DNA from: a virus
Length of the DNA stretch: 42,271 nucleotides
Direction: 5' to 3' (one strand)
IMG/VR virus record: IMGVR_UViG_3300025770_000036
Span: 1-42,271 of that record
Part shown: positions 25,423 through 32,804 of the stretch, one piece after another
Layout: each line of letters opens with the position of its first letter
Position numbering within the stretch: position 1 is the first letter of the stretch
Program-made: the position numbers and the translations under genes
Notes under the pieces: generated by a model
The model's input: only the letters and a program-made list of their open reading frames with translations
Told to the model about the DNA's origin: nothing
Databases searched by the model: none

Positions 25423-26562
25423 TTATTCTACCGTATTCTTTGGACTTTTTATTGATGGTATACCTAATGCACTTTTTAATTTTTGTAATATTGGTTGTCC
25501 TGCAACAACTTGTACAGGACCCGTAGGTGCTAATAATCCAGTTTCTATTAATGTTAAAATATCATTCAACACCGATTCTAATTTATCCCCCAATACCATT
25601 GGTTCAGTAGCACCTGAACTACCAATTTTTGTTACTGGTGATTCAATTACTACTTCACTAACTGCTCCTATTGAAACATTATTATTACTAAACATTCCAA
25701 TATCTCCACCGTTCTTAGTATTAAATATAATCCTATCCGAACTTAATAAAATATTTTTACCCTCATATGGAGCTGTAACTACTTTACTTTCTATTCCTGA
25801 AGTAAACTCTAATTTTTGATTTGTAGTCAAGTAAATACTTGAACCATCCGTATCAATCTTTTCTTCTACTGGTTGTTTTGGTTCAGGAAACTCATCTTTA
25901 CTTTGTCCAACATTTAAAATAATGTTTGGTGAATCTTCATTTTCATTCTTTATATCACTACCAATTCTTATAGTGTTTCCATGTCTACCTTCAAATATTA
26001 CATCACCCTCGTGTGGTAATAATTTGCGAGAATCTTTTGTCTTCTTTAAATAATATCCAAGTTCAGCACTTTTATCATCTGTATTTGGTGTGTCTAAACC
26101 AAACAAAGATTTAAGTGTGTTCTTTCTTTTTAATCTACTAATTCCATGTTGTGAATTAAAATTAGGATTACCAAATACATTTAATTGTGTTGTATAATAA
26201 TATTGTCCAAGATACTGAACTCCTATCACAATCTCTCCAACTGCTGGTAAATTGTTTATACTTGGATTCATCGGTTTAAAATTTTTACATTTATCTATTG
26301 TCTTACCTTGTTCCGAATAAACAAACCTACCAAGAATCCCACCAATAAAAGCATAATCTGGTTTATCTTCAGATGTTTTTGGAAAAGATGATTTACTCTC
26401 ATCCAAATGTACATCCAAAATTTCTACTGGTTCTAATTCATAAAATTCTTCCGACTGGACTAATTGTTTAAATAGTCTCATCGTTGATTCTACATTTTGT
26501 ATTCTATTAGATTGAAGTGGTCCTGATTTAGCACCACCTTTCTTTTTCATTTTTACGGGCAT
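25423..26562 (-). CDS. Baseplate hub/spike protein, gp5/VgrG-like
   Basis: A 379-residue protein. Residues 40-150 resemble an OB-fold hub domain (YAFIGGILGRFVYSEQGK, then LPAVGEIVIGVQYLGQYYYT). About 190-225 contain GDVIFEGRHGNTIRIGSD, a motif common in gp5-like proteins just before the spike. Residues 250-320 form a run of short beta strands (SSIYLTTNQKLEFTS, NILLSSDRIIFNTKNGGDIG, MFSNNNVSIGAVSEVVIES) consistent with a triple-stranded beta-helix needle. The lysozyme domain found in T4 gp5 is missing. Expected role: the central membrane-puncturing hub. Confidence 0.75.
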   Translation of the reverse strand: MPVKMKKKGGAKSGPLQSNRIQNVESTMRLFKQLVQSEEFYELEPVEILDVHLDESKSSFPKTSEDKPDYAFIGGILGRFVYSEQGKTIDKCKNFKPMNPSINNLPAVGEIVIGVQYLGQYYYTTQLNVFGNPNFNSQHGISRLKRKNTLKSLFGLDTPNTDDKSAELGYYLKKTKDSRKLLPHEGDVIFEGRHGNTIRIGSDIKNENEDSPNIILNVGQSKDEFPEPKQPVEEKIDTDGSSIYLTTNQKLEFTSGIESKVVTAPYEGKNILLSSDRIIFNTKNGGDIGMFSNNNVSIGAVSEVVIESPVTKIGSSGATEPMVLGDKLESVLNDILTLIETGLLAPTGPVQVVAGQPILQKLKSALGIPSIKSPKNTVE

Positions 26563-26943
26563 TTAATTATCTAATTTGGCCGTTATATTGTCCGAATGAT
26601 CCTGTAATTCACTTACAGTATGTTCTATACTTGTCATCAATTGTTCTTTCTCTTTATCAGATAACCCGAATTCTTCATCACTATCACCTTGTTTAGCAGC
26701 AGTAGCCAACCTCTGAACTATTGTTGCTAACTTAACTAATTGTTCATCATTCTTCACATTGATTTCCAAATACTCTTTTAGCATTGGAATTATTTGCACA
26801 GCTGTATCACCATCTTTGATAAACCCAACAACTTCTTTCATCAACACTTCTAACTGTTTTTTATTAGTTACTGAATTATCATAAATATCTTTAAAAACAT
26901 CTGAAAGGGATTTCCCCTCGAAAACTTCAAAATCGATTGCCAT
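26563..26943 (-). CDS. Small acidic helical protein, 126 residues
   Basis: The start at ATG 26943 (MAIDFEVFEGKSLSDVFKDI) is preferred over a longer frame from a TTG at 26976. The TTG lies only three bases downstream of a promoter-like motif, leaving no leader, and AGGTAATAAT precedes the ATG. The chain is mostly helical and Asp/Glu/Lys-rich (KEYLEINVKNDEQLVKLATI), with the end LQDHSDNITAKLDN. It is the first gene of the long structural operon. It may be a baseplate or chaperone-like assembly protein; no family recognised. Confidence 0.65.
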   Translation of the reverse strand: MAIDFEVFEGKSLSDVFKDIYDNSVTNKKQLEVLMKEVVGFIKDGDTAVQIIPMLKEYLEINVKNDEQLVKLATIVQRLATAAKQGDSDEEFGLSDKEKEQLMTSIEHTVSELQDHSDNITAKLDN

Positions 26944-26978
26944 ATTATTACCTATTTTTGATTGAATTTGATTCAATA

Positions 26979-26986
26979 ATAAATAT
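26979..26986 (-). promoter_or_regulatory. Late-promoter-like motif ATATTTAT at head of structural operon
   Basis: Minus-strand reading CTTTTAATATTTATTATTGA, 36 bases before the first gene of a run of baseplate genes. It is the best-placed copy of the recurring motif. Confidence 0.5.
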
Positions 26987-27071
26987 TAAAAGTTCAGAAA
27001 ATAGTTATATATAAATATATACACTTGTATATACCCATTAATATTTTAAAATATATACAATAGTTATTACT

Positions 27072-27090
27072 GTCGGGTATAAAATCCGAC
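27072..27090 (+). promoter_or_regulatory. Palindrome GTCGG...CCGAC around TATAAAAT
   Basis: A perfect five-base inverted repeat (27072-27076 and 27086-27090) encloses GTATAAAAT, with TATAAAAT at 27078-27085. It ends 29 bases before the plus-strand gene at 27120. It could be a promoter with an overlapping operator, or a hairpin in the leader. T4 late promoters carry the similar TATAAATA. Confidence 0.45.
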
Positions 27091-27119
27091 TAATTGATAA
27101 CTAACGGGAGATAAAAACC

Positions 27120-27341
27120 ATGAAGGAAATCATAGCACTCGTAAGGGGATGGGTTGATGACATTGCTCATTTACTTTTATCCTTTGTAGCCATTGGTGCC
27201 GTTTCCGAAGTCATATTCGGTAGTGGTATCTTCGGTGTTAATGTTATAGGTAACCTGACATCCATCATAAACAGTTTCGGCGAATCGGGTTTCGCTGGAC
27301 TCGTCGCATTGTTGGTGTTGGTGGGTTTATTCCGTAAGTAG
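27120..27341 (+). CDS. Isolated small membrane protein, 73 residues, with own promoter and terminator
   Basis: Begins MKEIIALVRGWVDDIAHLLL and has two hydrophobic segments, about residues 16-33 (AHLLLSFVAIGAVSEVIF) and 55-71 (SGFAGLVALLVLVGLFR), separated by a Gly/Asn-rich turn. GGGAG precedes the ATG by eight bases. It is transcribed against all neighbours, is followed at once by a strong terminator, and its codons end in C or G far more often than those around it, a sign of strong expression or separate origin. Topology fits a class II holin, a small pore or an abundant membrane/virion peptide. No named family recognised. Confidence 0.8.
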   Translation: MKEIIALVRGWVDDIAHLLLSFVAIGAVSEVIFGSGIFGVNVIGNLTSIINSFGESGFAGLVALLVLVGLFRK

Positions 27342-27361
27342 TACTATATCGGATAGATAAT

Positions 27362-27397
27362 AAAGGGGGTCGATTGTAAATGGCCCCCTTTTTTTTT
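27362..27397 (+). terminator. Strong rho-independent terminator
   Basis: The stem AAAGGGGGTC pairs with GGCCCCCTTT (27362-27371 with 27382-27391) around a ten-base loop, and a run of nine T follows from 27389. It ends the 73-residue plus-strand gene. The reverse strand also has an A/T-flanked stem, so it may act in both directions for the sigma-factor gene that ends at 27396. Confidence 0.92.
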
Positions 27398-28130
27398 ATC
27401 TTTTTGGTTGATTAAACCAACTACCTGTCCACCGAGTTTCAATTGAACCCGTAGCAAGATAAGATTTCTGTAACTGATTGTGGTGTTTCTTCATCACATT
27501 AATCACTCTCGTAATATGTTGTGTATTAGAATCTGTCATTTCACGAATCATAATGTATAGAGCTTTCTTATTGAAGTTATCAATATTATCTTTCATATCA
27601 ATCAACTCAACAACAGCATTTGCAACATCTAAATCTTTCTTCCGTTTAAAAACAGTAGTAAGATTATTTCTCCAGTAATCAGCTAACTGAGTTAAATACT
27701 CAACTTTAACTTCACGATTTTCTTTTGATTTTTCTTCTGAAATTGCATCTCGTTGATAATCTGTAACCTCTTCACTATCGTGTTGTTTTAATCGTTTGTA
27801 ATTATTATTATTGTGTAGAATTAAATAATTCTTAGCAACAATACTGAAGTATGAAAAGGCCTTACCCTTACCCTCAGCGAATTTATGCATGTTCATATAA
27901 AGGAAGCTAACCACCTCATGCACGACATCTGCACTCGGTACATCAAAGTAATAAAACTTAAATGTATGGATGATATTCTCTGCTAATTTCTCAAATGGTG
28001 TACGAATATGTTCATTATAAATTCTCTCCCTCATATAAGGTCTATCTTCCTTATTATGACGAATGATTGCATTTTCAGTTCCTTGATGGAAATAATATCG
28101 TGGTGAAGACTTCTTGGCTTTTCTTGGCAT
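27396..28130 (-). CDS. Late-transcription sigma factor, T4 gp55-like
   Basis: A 244-residue protein. Residues 37-110 hold the sigma region-2-like core: IYNEHIRTPFEKLAENIIHT, FKFYYFDVPSADVVHEVVSF, LYMNMHKFAEGKGKAFSYFS and IVAKNYLILHNN, closely following T4-like gp55 proteins. These direct host RNA polymerase to short AT-rich late promoters (TATAAATA in T4). The basic ends (MPRKAKKSSPRYY and the C-terminal TRWTGSWFNQPKR) are also usual. It lies one base from the next gene of the operon. The repeated ATATTTAT motif found in this window is a candidate target. Confidence 0.88.
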   Translation of the reverse strand: MPRKAKKSSPRYYFHQGTENAIIRHNKEDRPYMRERIYNEHIRTPFEKLAENIIHTFKFYYFDVPSADVVHEVVSFLYMNMHKFAEGKGKAFSYFSIVAKNYLILHNNNNYKRLKQHDSEEVTDYQRDAISEEKSKENREVKVEYLTQLADYWRNNLTTVFKRKKDLDVANAVVELIDMKDNIDNFNKKALYIMIREMTDSNTQHITRVINVMKKHHNQLQKSYLATGSIETRWTGSWFNQPKR

Positions 28131-28131
28131 G

Positions 28132-28392
28132 TTAAATATCCTTTTCGGTTAATTTGGTTAAGTCATTAACTGCATCTTTGATTCCCTCAAATACAGTTCC
28201 AATTTCATCATCAGATTCAAACTTACCTTCTGAATCTAACAAGTCCAATGTTGTTTTAGTATCGATTAGTTTTTGGGAATATTCTTCTGCCCACTCTTCT
28301 AATCGTTCTACCTTTTGTAATTGATTGTATGTTGTCCAACCAAGTACTATAGATAGAATTGTTGTAACTCCTAATAGTATTTCTAATATCAT
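28132..28392 (-). CDS. Small membrane-anchored coiled-coil protein, 86 residues
   Basis: Begins MILEILLGVTTILSIVLGWT, a single N-terminal membrane segment, followed by a coiled coil (about 24-52, NQLQKVERLEEWAEEYSQKL) and an acidic tail. It overlaps the HD-hydrolase gene by four bases (ATGA). The form resembles small inner-membrane spanins or holin accessory proteins, but there is no further evidence for lysis. Confidence 0.7.
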   Translation of the reverse strand: MILEILLGVTTILSIVLGWTTYNQLQKVERLEEWAEEYSQKLIDTKTTLDLLDSEGKFESDDEIGTVFEGIKDAVNDLTKLTEKDI

Positions 28393-29168
28393 TTTTTATC
28401 TCCAAACAATTCATCAAATAAATCCTTAGCATTATCCCCACTACCAAGTTTAGTTTCAACTTCTGTTGCAACTGCCTTTTTGATATTGATGACTTTTTTG
28501 TTTACTTGTTCTTTACTCTTTTGTTCTCCATGTTTCCACTCATCATATTCTATATGAGTTGCCATCATATCTGCCTGATGTAAGATATACGCAATGTTAG
28601 ACCTTAGTTGTCTTTCAGGTTGATATGCTATATAATAAGCTTTATTTGCTTCTTCATACATACCATCAGTTAATCTCAAACCAATATATTCCCACTCGGA
28701 ATACTTAACTCCAAAGTGATTTAACAGAAAGATTGCTCTATCTGTAACTGTCATGAACTGAAGGTCTTCGTTGTGTTTAAAAATTAATCCTTGATTCTTA
28801 CGATGCCAATCTGATTCGTTTGGTGTATAATAATCATTTTCTAAATCACCAACTTTACCCAAGTCATGATGTATAGCTGCGAAAACAAGTTCTTCATCAG
28901 TATAATTTATTGATGCTCCATTGTCTTTCCACAACTTATTTATTTTTAAAGCCAAATCAGTTACATGAAGTACATGGTCTACATAACCACCAACGAATGC
29001 ATTGTGGTAATGTTCCTTACCACTTGCTGGTGCCATAACCATCCTGTCTTCAAAGTAATCATACATTTGATTTAACTTTTCTAATCGTTCACCACTAAAT
29101 GTATTATTTAATAGTTCGCGAAGTTTAACCCAATTTTGTTGGATTTGTTCAGGTGTTAACTGTTTCAT
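28389..29168 (-). CDS. HD-domain phosphohydrolase
   Basis: A 259-residue protein. Metal ligands of the HD fold are visible: His 65 in GGYVDHVLHVTDLAL, His 101-Asp 102 in FAAIHHDLGKVG and a late Asp near 200 in YILHQADMMATHIEYDE. The family hydrolyses phosphate esters, for example nucleotides or second messengers. In phages such enzymes often adjust nucleotide pools or degrade alarm nucleotides. It has a good ribosome site (TGGAGATTAGAAA) and lies in the operon with the sigma factor. The substrate cannot be told. Confidence 0.8.
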   Translation of the reverse strand: MKQLTPEQIQQNWVKLRELLNNTFSGERLEKLNQMYDYFEDRMVMAPASGKEHYHNAFVGGYVDHVLHVTDLALKINKLWKDNGASINYTDEELVFAAIHHDLGKVGDLENDYYTPNESDWHRKNQGLIFKHNEDLQFMTVTDRAIFLLNHFGVKYSEWEYIGLRLTDGMYEEANKAYYIAYQPERQLRSNIAYILHQADMMATHIEYDEWKHGEQKSKEQVNKKVINIKKAVATEVETKLGSGDNAKDLFDELFGDKK

Positions 29169-29189
29169 TTTCTAATCTCCATTTATTAG

Positions 29190-29780
29190 TTATTCTAATT
29201 CTTTTTGTGAATCTTTATAAGCCTTTTTCATATTATATTTATACTCATCTATTTCACCAATATTATTTCCATCAGGACCTTGTGCCATCATTGTTTTTCT
29301 TAACGACACATATTCTGGCCATCTTGACATTAATTTTTTATGTTCCTTATTATGAAATTCAGCATCTCTGTATTCGGAACATCCACCATCTTGATATGAA
29401 CCCCAATGTGCTGAATATAAATCTGTTCTTCTATTTGTATAACCTCGTGTTAAATACTCTAACATAAAGTTAGCGTCTTCTCCAACTTGACACCAATCCC
29501 AAAGTATTTCATCTCGTATTGATTTTAATTTTTTACCATCAATACAATGCATAGAATTGAAAAATATGTTATCGTGTATAGAACCCAATGGTGGTAAATT
29601 TGTTCTCCTATGTCCTATATGTAATAAAGTTTCTTCTTTATCAAACCACTCATTAAACTGAGCAAACATTTCTACAAAGTCTCTGTATTCCATTTTCCAT
29701 TTAGACATTGGATTACCATCTTCCTTTAATACATCAGGAATGTATTCATCTATTTCATTTTGTATAAATATATTATTCAT
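29190..29780 (-). CDS. Hypothetical protein coupled to the large methyltransferase, 196 residues
   Basis: Soluble, Trp/Tyr/His-rich and acidic (MNNIFIQNEIDEYIPDVLKE; later EILWDWCQVGEDANFMLEYL; TRRTDLY-like and YQDGGCSEYRDAEFHNKEHK segments). Its ATG overlaps the stop of the 513-residue methyltransferase (ATGA), so the two are translated together. It may therefore be a partner in DNA modification. I recognise no family and see no catalytic motif. Confidence 0.7.
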   Translation of the reverse strand: MNNIFIQNEIDEYIPDVLKEDGNPMSKWKMEYRDFVEMFAQFNEWFDKEETLLHIGHRRTNLPPLGSIHDNIFFNSMHCIDGKKLKSIRDEILWDWCQVGEDANFMLEYLTRGYTNRRTDLYSAHWGSYQDGGCSEYRDAEFHNKEHKKLMSRWPEYVSLRKTMMAQGPDGNNIGEIDEYKYNMKKAYKDSQKELE

Positions 29781-31318
29781 AATTTTCCTTTATAAAATAC
29801 TAATATTGGTTCAAATTTAAAAACATCTCCACCTCGTTGTAATGGATGATGCTTTACTTGTACTGAATTCTTTATTTTTGATGTATCGATTCCTACCATT
29901 CGTGTCATCAACATTTTATATATTCCTTGATACTCACCACCAAGTGATTTAACAATATCAATTGAATCTTGTTCTAATGGAATGTATTTGTCTTCACCTA
30001 TCTTGATGTCCGCAATGTTCCAACAAAGAAACCTATCGTTTTTTAGATTAGTATACGCCGTTGTCAAAGTAGGTTTTAAAAAGTTATCACGCCAATCTTC
30101 GTACGCCGAAAATTTCTTGAACGATTGATTTTCGTCTTGTGAGTATTGTTCTCGGTTAAAGTAAGGTGGACTTGTGAAAACAAAGTCTAACGAATTTTTA
30201 TATTTATCAAACTTAGGGTTATCACATATAACCTCACTACCATCTTGGAAAACTTCGTAAGTGTTTGGCTTGTCTCTCCCCCAAAATGGATTACTTTGGA
30301 AACAATGAGTATTGTAGTATTCAGCTACTCTCTCATATCGTCCAATGTTATCTGGATTGGGATCAGTTCCTACATAATGTAAATCTCTATCGGTACTCAT
30401 AGCACCTAATATTCTTCCACCCCATCCTGATGAACAATCATATACTGTAATCTTCTCATCTTTAATATGTTCTGTAAAATGTTCATATAAGAATTTAGCA
30501 GTTAATGCAGGAAAGTTAACCGCGGGTTGTCCTAATGATAATCTAAAGATTTGTAATGCTGTAGGAAATAACTTATGACTTCTTTTATACTTTCTTATAT
30601 AGTAATGGTAATATCGTAACTCACCATTCTTTAATGTAATACTATTATCTAACTCACCACTTATTGTGCGAACATTCTGTTCGGTTAAGTTTCCACTCGT
30701 TAAATACATTTGTACTTCACTACCCTTTAATAACAAATACTTTGAATTTATATCTACAGGAGTTTTATCGGTTTGTCGTATAACGGTGATTCCATACTTA
30801 TCATTATTATTCCAATAATTTAAATACTCACCTACATTCCTATCCACTTCATCCTTTAAAATACTTTTACTAAAACTATACATTGAATCTTTATACAAAG
30901 CTCTCAACATAGCCTTTTTAAAAGTATCTCGTAAATCATCTTCTTTAAACATATCATATATAGATGTAGCACCTTCACTACTAACTCCACTTGATATTTT
31001 TGTTTTTAACATTGTTGGAAAGAATTGATTTACTGCCGAAGCAAATTTATTGAAGTTCTTAATTACTTTTAAATCTTCTGTATAGAATGATTTAACATCG
31101 TAACCAAAAAGTTTTTTCCAATTAGAAATAATGGTATCCTCATTTTGTCCTATGACTGGAGGTTGGCCATTTTCATCCCATTGAGTTATAACATATGTAC
31201 GAAGTTCATCAATCCATGTATCAATCTCTGAATCACTTTTGTGTAGCAATTCATCATATGTGATATTAATAGGATTGGTCTTATCCGCTATATTTGATTT
31301 TTCATAACACGATTTCAA
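29777..31318 (-). CDS. Large DNA methyltransferase (N4/N6-amino) with long N-terminal region
   Basis: A 513-residue protein. The S-adenosylmethionine motif is YDCSSGWGGRILGAM near residue 295 and the catalytic motif is FVFTSPPYFNREQYS near 380 (SPPY, N4-cytosine or N6-adenine class). The first ~280 residues carry no known methyltransferase motif and may hold target recognition or another activity. The only start in frame is TTG at 31318, because a stop lies just upstream; AGG stands eight bases before. A six-codon reading frame (MKNTGY) lies immediately upstream, and a sigma70-like promoter at 31346-31375. It is coupled to the 196-residue gene. Likely protects phage DNA from restriction. Confidence 0.82.
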   Translation of the reverse strand: MKSCYEKSNIADKTNPINITYDELLHKSDSEIDTWIDELRTYVITQWDENGQPPVIGQNEDTIISNWKKLFGYDVKSFYTEDLKVIKNFNKFASAVNQFFPTMLKTKISSGVSSEGATSIYDMFKEDDLRDTFKKAMLRALYKDSMYSFSKSILKDEVDRNVGEYLNYWNNNDKYGITVIRQTDKTPVDINSKYLLLKGSEVQMYLTSGNLTEQNVRTISGELDNSITLKNGELRYYHYYIRKYKRSHKLFPTALQIFRLSLGQPAVNFPALTAKFLYEHFTEHIKDEKITVYDCSSGWGGRILGAMSTDRDLHYVGTDPNPDNIGRYERVAEYYNTHCFQSNPFWGRDKPNTYEVFQDGSEVICDNPKFDKYKNSLDFVFTSPPYFNREQYSQDENQSFKKFSAYEDWRDNFLKPTLTTAYTNLKNDRFLCWNIADIKIGEDKYIPLEQDSIDIVKSLGGEYQGIYKMLMTRMVGIDTSKIKNSVQVKHHPLQRGGDVFKFEPILVFYKGKL

Positions 31319-31345
31319 TTAATAACCTGTATTTTTCATTGTTTA

Positions 31346-31375
31346 AATATACGACTTTTTTTATATAAAAGTCAA
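31346..31375 (-). promoter_or_regulatory. Sigma70-type promoter before the methyltransferase operon
   Basis: On the minus strand TTGACT (31375-31370) and TATATT (31351-31346) are separated by 18 bases, close to the sigma70 consensus. The spacer contains a short hairpin-forming sequence (GACTTTT with AAAAGTC). It suggests early transcription by unmodified host polymerase, unlike the late-type motif elsewhere. Confidence 0.6.
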
Positions 31376-31383
31376 GCTTTATT

Positions 31384-31950
31384 TTAACTATCTCGATCTC
31401 CACTAACTAACTCTATAGAGTGTTTCATAATTTGAGCATCGGTGTATTTATATGGTGGTGTACCTGGCGATTCCAAGATGTCTATACGATTTACAAATCT
31501 TGCGTTCATTGTGTCGCGTACTTGGTACATACCATCTTTACCTGATGTTCCTTTGAGATAAATGAAATCACCGTAATTTAACCATCCACCATATCGTGTC
31601 AAAAGATTTCTACTCACCGCTATGTATCGGTATTCACTAGCTTTATTTACCCTTATGCGCGTTCCATCCGCGAGAATGTTCGGTGTAGAATCAGTTTGAT
31701 ACGAAACTGGATGATACATTGTAACAGTAACATTCAATCCCTCCAGTTTAAACTCTTGAACTATGTTCTTGAGTTTACTATTCTCATCTCTCAATTCCAC
31801 AAGCGTTTGCTTATGGAAATCTTTATAATTTTCAAACAGCTCTGTCCATACAAAGGTGTTGAAAAATAATATCATTATTATTCCAACTCCAAAATATATT
31901 TTTATATTCTTCATAATTTTATTCAAATATGAAGTATCATATTCACTCAT
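31384..31950 (-). CDS. Membrane-anchored 3D-domain (double-psi barrel) cell-wall protein
   Basis: A 188-residue protein. A membrane segment lies at about 18-36 (IYFGVGIIMILFFNTFVWT) and a short coiled coil at 40-66. The C-terminal domain (about 70-175) matches 3D/RlpA-like folds: VTVTMYHPVSYQTDSTPN, ADGTRI, YRYIAVSRNLL, GDFIYLKGT and VRDTMNARFVNRIDIL, where the late Asp residues correspond to the conserved Asp triad. Such domains belong to peptidoglycan lytic transglycosylases (MltA type). An ATATTTAT motif lies only three bases before the first ATG, so the true start may be Met 13 at 31914 (MKNIKIYFG). Likely a host-wall-degrading lysis or entry enzyme. Confidence 0.72.
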   Translation of the reverse strand: MSEYDTSYLNKIMKNIKIYFGVGIIMILFFNTFVWTELFENYKDFHKQTLVELRDENSKLKNIVQEFKLEGLNVTVTMYHPVSYQTDSTPNILADGTRIRVNKASEYRYIAVSRNLLTRYGGWLNYGDFIYLKGTSGKDGMYQVRDTMNARFVNRIDILESPGTPPYKYTDAQIMKHSIELVSGDRDS

Positions 31951-31952
31951 AG

Positions 31953-31960
31953 ATAAATAT
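31953..31960 (-). promoter_or_regulatory. Late-promoter-like motif ATATTTAT
   Basis: Minus-strand reading GATATTTATCTATGAG, sharing 15 bases with the copy at 15534. It abuts the annotated ATG of the 3D-domain gene, implying a leaderless message or a later start. Confidence 0.4.
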
Positions 31961-31990
31961 CTCCTATCATTGTTAAAATCAATTTTTTTA

Positions 31991-32209
31991 TCATTTTATT
32001 TTCTCGAAAAGTTCTAATTGGTTTTTATCCGCTTTGTACGGGTTAACCCAATTTCCATATTCATCTTTCCAGGATTCCCATCCAGTGTGATTATCTTTTC
32101 TCTTTTTATCATACATCAAATTCAATTGTATTGTTTCTAATAAATCAGGTGTTAATTCATCTGAACTTTCTAATGTAATTGGTAATTTACCATGTCTTAT
32201 TTTTTTCAT
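31991..32209 (-). CDS. Small hypothetical protein, 72 residues
   Basis: Begins MKKIRHGKLPITLESSDELT and contains GWESWKDEYGNWVNPYKADK. AAGAGGAAATGA precedes the ATG. The gene starts 18 bases after the tmRNA 3' end. Soluble and charged; no family recognised. Confidence 0.65.
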   Translation of the reverse strand: MKKIRHGKLPITLESSDELTPDLLETIQLNLMYDKKRKDNHTGWESWKDEYGNWVNPYKADKNQLELFEKIK

Positions 32210-32226
32210 TCATTTCCTCTTAGTTG

Positions 32227-32634
32227 TGGAGCTGGGGAGAATCGAACTCCCGTCCTGTATGATTTCTTTACAAAGTCATTTACAGCTTATTAGGTTACTA
32301 CCCTCCGAGAAGTTACCTACAAACCACCGACTATTTTTTTGGATAGCTCCGTGCATCTTTATACTCATATGCGAGAGTTGTTTGTCTAACTTATTTTATG
32401 ACCGAGTGTTAGACAACTCAGTAACTTATGCGTAAGCGTAAGTTGGTTGGTCATTCTGAACAGGAGCAACAAAATTGTCGAATCCCATTTCAGCATTGGC
32501 TAGATGCCAATCAATGTCCAACCCTTGTAGCGATGTATCGCCATTTAGGTTTCGTTGAGTCTTATTTAAGAGTCTACTCAAACTCTGCTGCACTTTAGTA
32601 TCGAATAACACCAGTCGATCTCCATGTCAGCCCC
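32227..32634 (-). ncRNA. ssrA: Transfer-messenger RNA (tmRNA)
   Basis: About 408 bases. The 5' GGGGCTG pairs fully with the 3' CAGCTCC (one G-U) to give the seven-base acceptor stem, followed by discriminator A; CCA is not encoded. The 5' region GGAGATCGACTGG matches the conserved tmRNA start, and GGGAGTTCGATTCTCCC is the T arm. A tag frame ends in NDQPTYAYA and a TAA at 32426, within a pseudoknot-rich middle (for example TTGTCTAAC pairing with GTTAGACAA). The resume codon is not certain: GCC, GCT or GGA upstream of FDNFVAP give tags of about 19-24 residues. The tag end YAYA differs from the usual LAA. It rescues stalled ribosomes and marks products for proteolysis. Confidence 0.92.
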
Positions 32635-32794
32635 ATAAATCTTCTTCTTCATCATCTTTATATTGTTCAAATAAACCTTCACCATTTTCAATCTCATATG
32701 ATAAGGTTTCTAACAACTCTTCTATGATACTCCAATTTTCATCGTTATACGCTTTTTCTAATTTTTCTTTAATCTCCACCATACTAATGCCCAT
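32627..32794 (-). CDS. Small acidic protein, 55 residues, stop inside tmRNA
   Basis: Begins MGISMVEIKEKLEKAYNDEN; AAGGAAAACTTT precedes this ATG, which is why it is chosen over a longer frame from 32869. Helical and acidic, ending YKDDEEEDLWG. Its TGA stop (32629-32627) lies within the first eight bases of the tmRNA, an eight-base overlap of coding and RNA gene. No family recognised. Confidence 0.65.
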   Translation of the reverse strand: MGISMVEIKEKLEKAYNDENWSIIEELLETLSYEIENGEGLFEQYKDDEEEDLWG

Positions 32795-32804
32795 AAAGTT
32801 TTCC

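Noticed and set aside
26944-26976. TTG start giving a 137-residue form of the first structural-operon gene
   Set aside because: It begins three bases after the promoter-like motif and lacks a ribosome site; ATG at 26943 is better placed.
32426-32611. A 61-residue minus-strand reading frame ending in TYAYA
   Set aside because: It lies wholly inside the tmRNA; only its last 19-24 codons are meaningful, as the tag frame.
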